From positions 1 to 10,522 of the forward strand of contig CAMLCX010000136.1 of NCBI GenBank assembly GCA_946478635.1: a DNA stretch of 10,522 bases, in the 5' to 3' direction. Shown here in pieces: positions 5,378 through 10,522 of the stretch. The stretch's first letter is position 1. Each line of letters opens with the position of its first letter. The notes under the pieces were generated by a model. It ran no database searches and had not been told where the DNA came from. It worked only from the letters and a program-made list of their open reading frames with translations. Origin of the DNA: an uncultured Pseudomonadota bacterium. GTDB taxonomy: Bacteria; Desulfobacterota_B; Binatia; UBA9968. The position numbers were made by a program, and so were the translations under genes.

Positions 5378-6388
5378 TCACTTCGCGCGCTGTAAAGCGC
5401 TGAAAAATCCACTCTGCTCGAGCTCTCGCACGATCTGATTATCAATTTGATCGTCGATGGACAGCGGCCGCACCGCCGGCTCGTTCTTATCCAAAAATGT
5501 CTTGATCACGGCGATGCCCGCGCGGCTCGGGTAGGGAATCTTGGGCATATAGCGCGAATAGTCCCTTTGAGTTTCGTCGATAACGAGCGGATCGTCGATC
5601 TTGAGCCGCTCCTTCATTACCTTCCTCACGGATTCCGGATCCCTGCCATATAATACCATCGCTTCCGCGATCGCCTTGACAAAGCCCCGCACGATGTCGG
5701 GGTTCTGCTTGATGAACGCGCGCCGCGTCACCACTCCGGCGACCTGATATTCGGGCACCAAATCGGCCACATCAGCCAGTTCGCGATAGCCTTCTTTTTT
5801 TGCCCGCGCAAGCGTGGGCAAAGACAACGGACCGCCAAAGATCTTGCGCGATTCCATGCCGGCCAAGATGGGCGGCACGCCGCCCATCTGCAAAATAGGG
5901 ACGTCGGTCTCGGGCTTGAAGCCCCACTTCTCCAAGGTAAGCCGGAGCAGCATGTCTGTTGACGAGCCGTAACGCGTGATGCCCATGGGCTTGCCCTTGA
6001 GCTCGCGATAGTCCTTGATCTCGGGTCGCACGATGATCGAAAAGGGCGGCTTCGTCACGATACCGAGGATCATCACCGTGTCGCTTCCGTGGGCGTTCAC
6101 GCGAAAGACCGGTTCGATGCCCTGAATGCCGATGGGCGTCGTGCCGCTGAGCAATGATTGCATGGCCTGGGAGCCGGCGACGTAAATCAGTTCGACATCC
6201 AAGTCGTATTTCGCGAACAGCCCCTTGTCGACCGCGAGCCACGTCACAATGCCCGCGCCCGAGATGGAACTGTAGGCGACGCGAACCTGAGTCTTGGCGG
6301 AAGCCGAAGATACGAAATTACTCGTCGACGACAGAGTCAAGAATGTCGCGGCGAAAAAAAGTCTCATTAGCAGTGGAAACGTTTTCAT
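5378..6388 (-). CDS. Secreted NMT1-type ABC transporter substrate-binding protein
   Basis: The product has 336 residues. The start is supported by GGGAGG seven to eight bases before the ATG. Residues 1-31 form a signal peptide (K2, R9, hydrophobic core, cleavage after ASA), placing the protein in the periplasm. NMT1/SsuA-like marks are VAYSSISGAG (37-46), VDKGLFAKYDLDVELIYV (53-70), SQAMQSLLSGTTPIGI (73-88), YRELKGKPMGITRYGSSTD (127-145) and the TRRAFIKQNPDIVRGFVKA helix of the second lobe (221-239). The usual role is to bind a small organic ligand and deliver it to an ABC permease, but none is nearby. It follows the enoyl-CoA hydratase gene on the same strand, 178 bases away with a dispersed repeat between, so a shared transcript is possible but unproven. 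The ligand is unknown. Confidence 0.9.
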   Translation of the reverse strand: MKTFPLLMRLFFAATFLTLSSTSNFVSSASAKTQVRVAYSSISGAGIVTWLAVDKGLFAKYDLDVELIYVAGSQAMQSLLSGTTPIGIQGIEPVFRVNAHGSDTVMILGIVTKPPFSIIVRPEIKDYRELKGKPMGITRYGSSTDMLLRLTLEKWGFKPETDVPILQMGGVPPILAGMESRKIFGGPLSLPTLARAKKEGYRELADVADLVPEYQVAGVVTRRAFIKQNPDIVRGFVKAIAEAMVLYGRDPESVRKVMKERLKIDDPLVIDETQRDYSRYMPKIPYPSRAGIAVIKTFLDKNEPAVRPLSIDDQIDNQIVRELEQSGFFSALQRAK

Positions 6389-6451
6389 ACGCCAACCTCC
6401 CGATCGCTGATTTCACCCTAGCGTTTCGCGTTGCACCAAACAATTGGAATG

Positions 6452-6530
6452 CTTCGACAAGCTCAGCATGAACGGGAAACATTCACTGTGGTCAAAAGCT
6501 CTCCGTTCGTCCTGAGCCCGGTCGAAGGAC
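6452..6530. repeat. Dispersed inverted repeat (CTTCGAC...GCTCAG...GAACGG type)
   Basis: Left arm 6452-6475 begins CTTCGAC, runs through GCTCAG and ends GAACGG. Right arm 6503-6530 is its imperfect reverse complement: CCGTTCGTCCTGAGC followed by GGTCGAAGGAC. About 27 bases separate the arms. This outline is a common scattered intergenic repeat in environmental bacterial genomes. It sits between the enoyl-CoA hydratase gene and the downstream binding-protein gene, both on the minus strand, and could fold in their RNA. One arm resembles the interior of the repeat at 9643-9745. Confidence 0.8.
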
Positions 6531-6566
6531 TCCGAGAGAGTTTTCAGCATCCCGGTTATCTATTGC

Positions 6567-7343
6567 CTACCTGTGAAACTCCTTCGTCCCCGCGTACGCG
6601 CGCGGATTGACCAAGGTGTGCTCCTCTTGCATGAGCCAGGCAATCTCCGCGGCCATCGGCACGCTCGCCGCTTCCATGGAGGAATGCGCCGCCATCTTGC
6701 AAAACTTCAGCGTCACCTTGTCGAACTTGCCGATCTGCTCGCCCCACTTCCAAGCCTCGTCCTGCAACTGCGCGTGCGGCACGACGCGATTGATCAAACC
6801 GGCGTCCATGGATTTCTTGGCGTCCCAATTCTCGCCTGTGAGGATCAATTCAAAGGCGAGCTTTGTCGGAATGAGGGTTTTGAACATGGTCGCGATGATC
6901 GGATAGGGCAAGAAGCCGCGCTTGATCTCCGGCAGGCCGAATTGCGCCTGGTCCGACGCGATGGCGAGATCGTGGGGCAGCAGCAGCGTAATGCCGCCGC
7001 CGAGACAAAAACCGTTCACCACGGCTATGGTCACCTTCGGAAACGTCCGGATCGTCTCGGCGACGTGATAAGCGCGCGGCTCCGCGCGCCGGTCCATGCC
7101 GCGGTTCTTGCCGCCTTCCGTTGGAAACTCGGAAAGATCGCGCCCGGCGCAGTAGGCTACATCCCCCGCCCCCGTCGTCAACACCACGGCGATGGAATCA
7201 TCGTTCCGCAGCTCTTCGAAAAGCGACAGAATCTCGCGAATCGTGTCCCGGCTGAGCGCGTTTCTTTTCTCCGGCCGGTTGATGGTGATCTTCGCCACCG
7301 CGCCGCGCTTTTCCAACAAAGTAAACCTGCCTTCCTTGATCAT
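6567..7343 (-). CDS. Enoyl-CoA hydratase/isomerase (crotonase) family protein
   Basis: The product has 258 residues, the usual length. AAAGGA seven bases before the ATG supports the start. Crotonase marks are INRPEKRNALS (21-31), the first oxyanion-hole segment YCAGRDLSEF (64-73), and the second, NGFCLGGG (110-117), followed by DLAIASDQAQFGLPEIKRG (125-143). Of the two catalytic glutamates of classical enoyl-CoA hydratase, the second is present (E139 in LPEI) but the first is replaced by threonine (T119, after GGGI). That pattern, with the HDLAI and FGLPEI segments, is closer to hydroxycinnamoyl/feruloyl-CoA hydratase-lyases or to isomerase-like members than to the beta-oxidation hydratase. 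The substrate is a CoA thioester, acting in the cytoplasm. It is divergent from the hydrolase at 7601 and upstream of a binding-protein gene on the same strand. Confidence 0.9.
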   Translation of the reverse strand: MIKEGRFTLLEKRGAVAKITINRPEKRNALSRDTIREILSLFEELRNDDSIAVVLTTGAGDVAYCAGRDLSEFPTEGGKNRGMDRRAEPRAYHVAETIRTFPKVTIAVVNGFCLGGGITLLLPHDLAIASDQAQFGLPEIKRGFLPYPIIATMFKTLIPTKLAFELILTGENWDAKKSMDAGLINRVVPHAQLQDEAWKWGEQIGKFDKVTLKFCKMAAHSSMEAASVPMAAEIAWLMQEEHTLVNPRAYAGTKEFHR

Positions 7344-7440
7344 GAATCTGTCCTTTCTATCCGACGAATGCTCCCTAGGCGAATAACATCGGATGCAACG
7401 CTAGGTCAATGAGCTGCGACGTGAGTGCCACTTTGATCGG

Positions 7441-7489
7441 CCCCCTCCTTTATCCTCCCCGGCAAATGCGGGGAGGACAGAGGCGGGGG
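7441..7489. repeat. Dispersed nested inverted repeat (CCCCCTCCT... type)
   Basis: An inner hairpin, TCCTCCCCG (7453-7461) with CGGGGAGGA (7469-7477) around a seven-base loop, is enclosed by an outer pairing of CCCCC and CCT (7441-7449) with AGG and GGGGG (7481-7489). Such nested elements are typical scattered intergenic repeats. It lies between the divergent enoyl-CoA hydratase and hydrolase genes, within their shared upstream region. Confidence 0.75.
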
Positions 7490-7526
7490 TCCGCGCCTGA
7501 GTACAATCGCCCAGTTCACAGGAAAC

Positions 7527-7561
7527 AAATTAACCTTTGAGGTAATTTGCGCGGAGCGCAA
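7527..7561. promoter_or_regulatory. Two adjoining inverted repeats upstream of the hydrolase gene
   Basis: AAATTAACCT (7527-7536) pairs with AGGTAATTT (7540-7548) with one bulged base. Immediately after, and sharing two bases, TTGCGC (7547-7552) pairs with GCGCAA (7556-7561) around GGA. They end 39 bases before the hydrolase ATG at 7601. They could be an operator for the hydrolase and binding-protein operon, or a leader structure. I recognise no specific regulator site. Confidence 0.3.
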
Positions 7562-7600
7562 TCTTGCAACCAAACCCTCTATCGGATATCCCCCAAGGTC

Positions 7601-8449
7601 ATGGAATCCACCATCCACCAAGTCGGCAAATCCGCCTTTGTCATTATCGGCCCGGAAGGCGCCACCAACTTCTCGATCGTCAAAGGCGCGGGCGGCGGGG
7701 CGGTGCTGATCGACGCCGACATCCGGCGCATCGACGAAGTGGAGGAGGCGCTAAAGCTCACCGGCTGCAGGGAGGTCAAACACCTCATCAACACCCACGA
7801 GCACTTCGATCACACCTCGGGGAATTTTTATTTTCGCCGGCGCGGCATTCCCATCGTCGCGAGCGCCGGTTGCGTTAGCGCCATGCGTGATGACGGCGGG
7901 GCGGATTTCGAGCGCATGATGAAACCTGTCCCCGAATTGTACGATCGCTTTCCGGGTTTAGCGCTGACGCTGCCCGACGTCGTCTTCACCGGCCGGAGCC
8001 AGGTGACGCTTCCCGGCGTCACGTTGCACCTCGAATATCGCGCCGAGAACGGCCACAGCCACAGCAGGGGCGACACGACGATCTATTTCGAAGAGGAAGA
8101 AGTTTTCATCGCCGGCGATCTGCTCTACACCGAAGTGCATCCCGTCACTTTCTTTGGCAATATTCCGAATTGGCTCACGGCGCTGAAGCCGCTGTTTCAA
8201 ATCCGTTACAAACAACTCGTGCCCGGACACGGGCCGGCGGTGGAAAGCGAGCAGGCCGGGCGCGGCTATTTTAAGAAAATGCACGACTACCTTGAAGATT
8301 TTTACGGCAACCTGGAGGAGATCCAATCGGGCCGCAAAAGCCGCGACGAAGTCGCCAACCACATGCGGAGCGGCCATTACGCCGGGCTCGGCAAAACCCG
8401 CATGGTGGAGCGCAACATCAACCAATTTCTGACGGGAAGGTGGTACTGA
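7601..8449 (+). CDS. Metallo-beta-lactamase-fold hydrolase
   Basis: The product has 282 residues from the ATG at 7601. An in-frame TTG at 7547 would add 18 residues but falls in an inverted repeat without a ribosome binding site; AAGG lies only four bases before the ATG, so initiation is not strong. The dinuclear metal site appears complete: H66, H68, D70 and H71 (THEHFDH), H154 (HSHSRGD), D173 (FIAGDLLY) and H210 (PGHGP). There is no signal peptide, so it should be cytoplasmic. Members of this fold hydrolyse thioesters, lactones, sulfate esters or phosphodiesters. The wide family and the long C-terminal helical part (about 221-282) do not fix the substrate. Its stop overlaps the start of the next gene (TGATG), linking it to a secreted binding protein and suggesting that it acts on the compound imported or on its CoA or lactone derivative. 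Confidence 0.9.
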   Translation: MESTIHQVGKSAFVIIGPEGATNFSIVKGAGGGAVLIDADIRRIDEVEEALKLTGCREVKHLINTHEHFDHTSGNFYFRRRGIPIVASAGCVSAMRDDGGADFERMMKPVPELYDRFPGLALTLPDVVFTGRSQVTLPGVTLHLEYRAENGHSHSRGDTTIYFEEEEVFIAGDLLYTEVHPVTFFGNIPNWLTALKPLFQIRYKQLVPGHGPAVESEQAGRGYFKKMHDYLEDFYGNLEEIQSGRKSRDEVANHMRSGHYAGLGKTRMVERNINQFLTGRWY

Positions 8450-9450
8450 TGCAGGTCGCCTTGGCATGGCTGCTGATCCTTGGACTATTGTTGCCGGCGG
8501 CCGCGGCGGCTCAGGACAGTCACACAGCCAGACTCATCGACGGCGCTAAAAAAGAAGGTTCGCTCGTGTGGTACACTTCGACGAGCACCGAAGACATCAA
8601 GCGGCTCTTCGACTTCTTTAATAAAAAATATCCATTCATCAAGACCGAATTCTACAACGCCGGCTCAGCCAGAGTTTATAATCGAATCCTCAACGAGGCG
8701 CGCGTCGGTAAAATATTCTTTGATCTGGTCTCCATCCGCGGCGTGGAAACACACCAGCTGGTCAAGGAGGGATTTATTCAGCCCTACCTGTCGCCCGAGA
8801 GCGCAGCCTACCCGGCAGGATTCAAGGATGCCAAGGGATATTGGGTGGATTATTTCGACGCGTACAACATCATCGCTTACAACACCAAGCTGGTGCCGAA
8901 GGAGCACGCGCCCAGGAACTGGGATGATCTGCTCGACCCCAGATGGAAAGGCAAGATCGCCATGGATGATGAGATGTACTCCTGGTACGCCGCCATGGCC
9001 GTGGCCTGGGGAAGAGAAAGAGCCGAGCGCTTTATGAAGACGCTCGCAAAGCAGGATATCCAACTGCGCAGCGGTCAGACCTTGATCGCCCAACTGATGG
9101 CGGCCGGCGAGTTCCACATGGGCATGGCGCTGGCCCACCGCATCGAACGGATGAAGGAACAGGGCGCTCCGATAGAATGGGTGACCACGCTCGATCCGAT
9201 CACGGTATCGTTGCACCCGATCGGCGTCGCCGCCAAGGCGCCGCATGCCAACAGCGCGAAGCTGTTCATCGATTTCGTGCTTTCCAAAGAAGGCCAACAG
9301 CTCGTGTTGGCGATCGGCCGCACGCCGGCGCGGCCCGGCATAGACACCAGGATGCAGGCGAAAAACCTCAAGCTCTTCCCCGTTCCGCCGGCGCTCGGCG
9401 AAAGCTACAACCGCTACCAAAAAGAGTTCCGCGAACTGTTTCGCCAGTAG
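8449..9450 (+). CDS. Secreted extracellular solute-binding protein, iron/polyamine-type (family 1)
   Basis: The product has 333 residues from the ATG at 8449, which overlaps the upstream stop by one base (TGATG). GGGAAGGTGG lies just before it, and an upstream in-frame GTG at 8440 would sit inside this site. Residues 1-21 form a signal peptide ending in an alanine run. Marks of the FbpA/AfuA-like binding proteins follow: AKKEGSLVWYTSTS (33-46), AYNTKLVP (143-150), the NWDDLLDPRWKGKIAM segment (157-172), EGQQLVL (281-287) and GRTPARPGI (290-298). It is a different family from the NMT1-type proteins in the window. Known members carry ferric ion, thiamine, putrescine or organic anions. No permease gene follows; a palindrome lies 64 bases downstream. 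The ligand is not readable, and I do not see a clear paired-tyrosine iron site. Confidence 0.9.
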   Translation: MQVALAWLLILGLLLPAAAAAQDSHTARLIDGAKKEGSLVWYTSTSTEDIKRLFDFFNKKYPFIKTEFYNAGSARVYNRILNEARVGKIFFDLVSIRGVETHQLVKEGFIQPYLSPESAAYPAGFKDAKGYWVDYFDAYNIIAYNTKLVPKEHAPRNWDDLLDPRWKGKIAMDDEMYSWYAAMAVAWGRERAERFMKTLAKQDIQLRSGQTLIAQLMAAGEFHMGMALAHRIERMKEQGAPIEWVTTLDPITVSLHPIGVAAKAPHANSAKLFIDFVLSKEGQQLVLAIGRTPARPGIDTRMQAKNLKLFPVPPALGESYNRYQKEFRELFRQ

Positions 9451-9514
9451 GGCGTTGGCCCGGCAGACTGGCTACCGAAAATGAAACGCACGCATTCACC
9501 GCACAGACGTGTAA

Positions 9515-9534
9515 GGGCGCAGCATGCTGCGCCC
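9515..9534. repeat. Perfect 20-base palindrome, possible terminator
   Basis: GGGCGCAGCA is followed directly by its exact reverse complement TGCTGCGCCC. Flanking GTGT (9509-9512) and ACAC (9539-9542) extend the symmetry loosely. Palindromes of this GGGCGCAGCATGC outline are scattered between genes in many environmental genomes. At 64 bases after the binding-protein stop it could end or stabilise that transcript, though no T-run follows. Confidence 0.75.
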
Positions 9535-9642
9535 CTGGACACAATATCTCTCCGCGTCTTCCGCGCTTCTTTTGAAAATTCATGCGTGTGTGGATGAGCT
9601 ATAGAATGAAGAACCCGAATACGAAAAGTCACCGCAGCGTTC

Positions 9643-9745
9643 CGTCATACCCGCCCTTCGGCCGCGCTCAGGATAAACTCCAGCGGGTATCCAGGCGAAT
9701 TGGGCTGGACAACAAACCTGGATTCCCGCGTGCGCGGGAATGACG
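9643..9745. repeat. Dispersed inverted repeat (CGTCAT...CCCGC...ATGACG type), composite
   Basis: The outer ends CGTCAT (9643-9648) and ATGACG (9740-9745) are inverted. Inside, GTATCCAGG (9687-9695) faces CCTGGATTC (9717-9725). The right half folds as TTCCCGCG with CGCGGGAA (9723-9740), and the left half as ACCCGC with GCGGGT (9649-9688). The type is a well-known intergenic repeat that reads CCTGGATTCCCGC and GCGGGAATGACG in many genomes. The loop of the left half (9655-9678) matches the arm of the repeat at 6503-6530 at 20 of 24 positions, so the element looks like a hybrid. Confidence 0.8.
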
Positions 9746-9855
9746 AGTCACGGGGAAAACGTGCTGAGGGAAATCCCTCCATTTTCATCCTCTAGGGGCG
9801 AGCGTAAGATCATGAACCACTCTGCGGTGAAATCAATCGTCACATGGAGTCATTT

Positions 9856-10522
9856 ATGCGCCTTAAACTTTCGTTGATCGTTATCATGGCATCGCTACTC
9901 GGAGATTTCGCTGCCCACGCCGCCGACAAACTCCGAGCGGCCTACCCCGCCGTCGCACCCGGGTCGACTCCCTCGTGGGTCACGGCCGAGAAAAAAATCT
10001 GGCAAAAATATGGTTTGGAGGTCGAGCCGATTCTTGTGAGCGGCGGCGCGCGCGCCGTGCCGGCGTTGATCGGCCAGAGCGTTCAGTTCCTCTTCGGTTC
10101 GGACACAGGAGTAACCACCGCGCAGCTTCAAGGCATACCGGTCGTGCGCCTCGGCGTCACGATGAACACCCTGGGCTCTTCTTTGCTCACCCAGCCGAGC
10201 ATCCAATCCGTGCAGGAGTTGAAAGGCAAGATTCTCGGCATCTCCCGCGGCCGCGACGCGAGTTATATCCGGCTCGCGAAGCTGCTGCGTGACAATGGCC
10301 TCAATCCCAACGAAGACGTCAAGTTTCTCTCCATCGGCGGCGGCGAAGGCGGGCGGCTCTCGGCGCTGAAGGCCGGCGTCATTCACGGCACCATGTTGTT
10401 CCCACCGTTGGATCTGATCGGCAGGAACGAAGGCCTCAAAGTCCTGCAAAAGTTCGACGTCCCGACGCCCGGCGGCGGCATCAATACGACCGCGGCGCTG
10501 CTCAAACAAAACCGGCCGCTGG
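9856..10522 (+). CDS. Secreted NMT1-type ABC transporter substrate-binding protein, 5' part
   Basis: The frame is open from the ATG at 9856 to the end of the window, giving 222 complete residues; the 3' end is outside. GGAG at 9846-9849 supports the start. Residues 1-23 form a signal peptide (MRLK, hydrophobic core, AHAA), so it is periplasmic. NMT1-type marks are the AEKKIWQKYGLEVEPILVSG segment (44-63), GQSVQFLFGSD (73-83), the VQELKGKILGISRGRDASY segment (119-137) and RLSALKAGVIHG (167-178). It agrees in architecture with the proteins at 2315-3271 and 5378-6388 but looks like a separate branch. A long antisense frame covers most of it; codon use and the family match support the plus strand. 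The ligand is unknown. Confidence 0.88.
   Translation, partial: MRLKLSLIVIMASLLGDFAAHAADKLRAAYPAVAPGSTPSWVTAEKKIWQKYGLEVEPILVSGGARAVPALIGQSVQFLFGSDTGVTTAQLQGIPVVRLGVTMNTLGSSLLTQPSIQSVQELKGKILGISRGRDASYIRLAKLLRDNGLNPNEDVKFLSIGGGEGGRLSALKAGVIHGTMLFPPLDLIGRNEGLKVLQKFDVPTPGGGINTTAALLKQNRPL

Larger units (their letters stand above)
9451..9855. other. 405-base intergenic region with two repeats
   Basis: No gene is apparent. The region contains a perfect palindrome (9515-9534), a composite dispersed repeat (9643-9745) and a small inverted repeat, GAGGG with CCCTC (9766-9779). The final stretch carries GGAG at 9846-9849, six bases before the start of the next binding-protein gene. I see no convincing promoter hexamers. 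Confidence 0.65.

Noticed and set aside
6573..7412. Plus-strand open frame of 279 codons over the enoyl-CoA hydratase gene
   Set aside because: The minus strand encodes an intact crotonase with oxyanion-hole motifs and a ribosome binding site. The plus-strand translation has a composition typical of antisense reading in GC-rich DNA.
8665..9420. Minus-strand open frame of 251 codons over the family 1-type binding protein
   Set aside because: It is antisense to a complete exported binding protein with strong motifs, and its translation shows no recognisable domain.
9895..10509. Long minus-strand open frame of 204 codons near the right edge
   Set aside because: The plus strand over the same span has a signal peptide, a ribosome binding site and clear NMT1-type binding-protein motifs. 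The antisense frame is arginine- and alanine-rich without family resemblance.

Overview
The window looks like chromosomal DNA from an uncultured, moderately GC-rich, Gram-negative-type bacterium. Secreted proteins carry classical signal peptides, most starts have GGAGG-type ribosome binding sites, and there are several kinds of small dispersed inverted repeats. The crowd of solute-binding-protein genes without transporter partners recalls lineages such as Tectomicrobia, Rokubacteria, Binatota or soil Deltaproteobacteria. That placement is an impression from gene content; no rRNA or phylogenetic marker is present to confirm it.

Layout. Positions 1-4349 (+ strand) hold the 3' end of a 4,5-dihydroxyphthalate decarboxylase-like gene of the NMT1/solute-binding fold, a full tandem paralogue (327-1340), a secreted NMT1-type binding protein (2315-3271) and a third decarboxylase-like paralogue (3402-4349). 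Two minus-strand genes interrupt this series: a contractile phage tail tube (gp19-type) gene (1368-1808) and an unrecognised overlapping partner upstream of it (1789-2238). Positions 4375-5054 (minus) are a VapBC toxin-antitoxin pair. Next come a secreted NMT1-type binding protein (5378-6388, minus) and an enoyl-CoA hydratase/isomerase (6567-7343, minus). Divergent from these, a metallo-beta-lactamase-fold hydrolase (7601-8449) is translationally coupled to a secreted family 1-type binding protein (8449-9450). The window ends inside another secreted NMT1-type binding protein (from 9856), which is open at the right edge.

How the genes may work together. Seven of the twelve protein genes have a periplasmic-binding-protein fold, yet no ABC permease or ATPase is present. 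Together with the acyl-CoA hydratase-fold enzyme and the hydrolase, this suggests an accessory region for capturing and breaking down organic acids or aromatic compounds. The substrate cannot be read from the sequence. The tail-tube pair and VapBC look like independent insertions. At least six different inverted-repeat or short-period repeat elements lie between the genes, and one appears to be a composite of two families.
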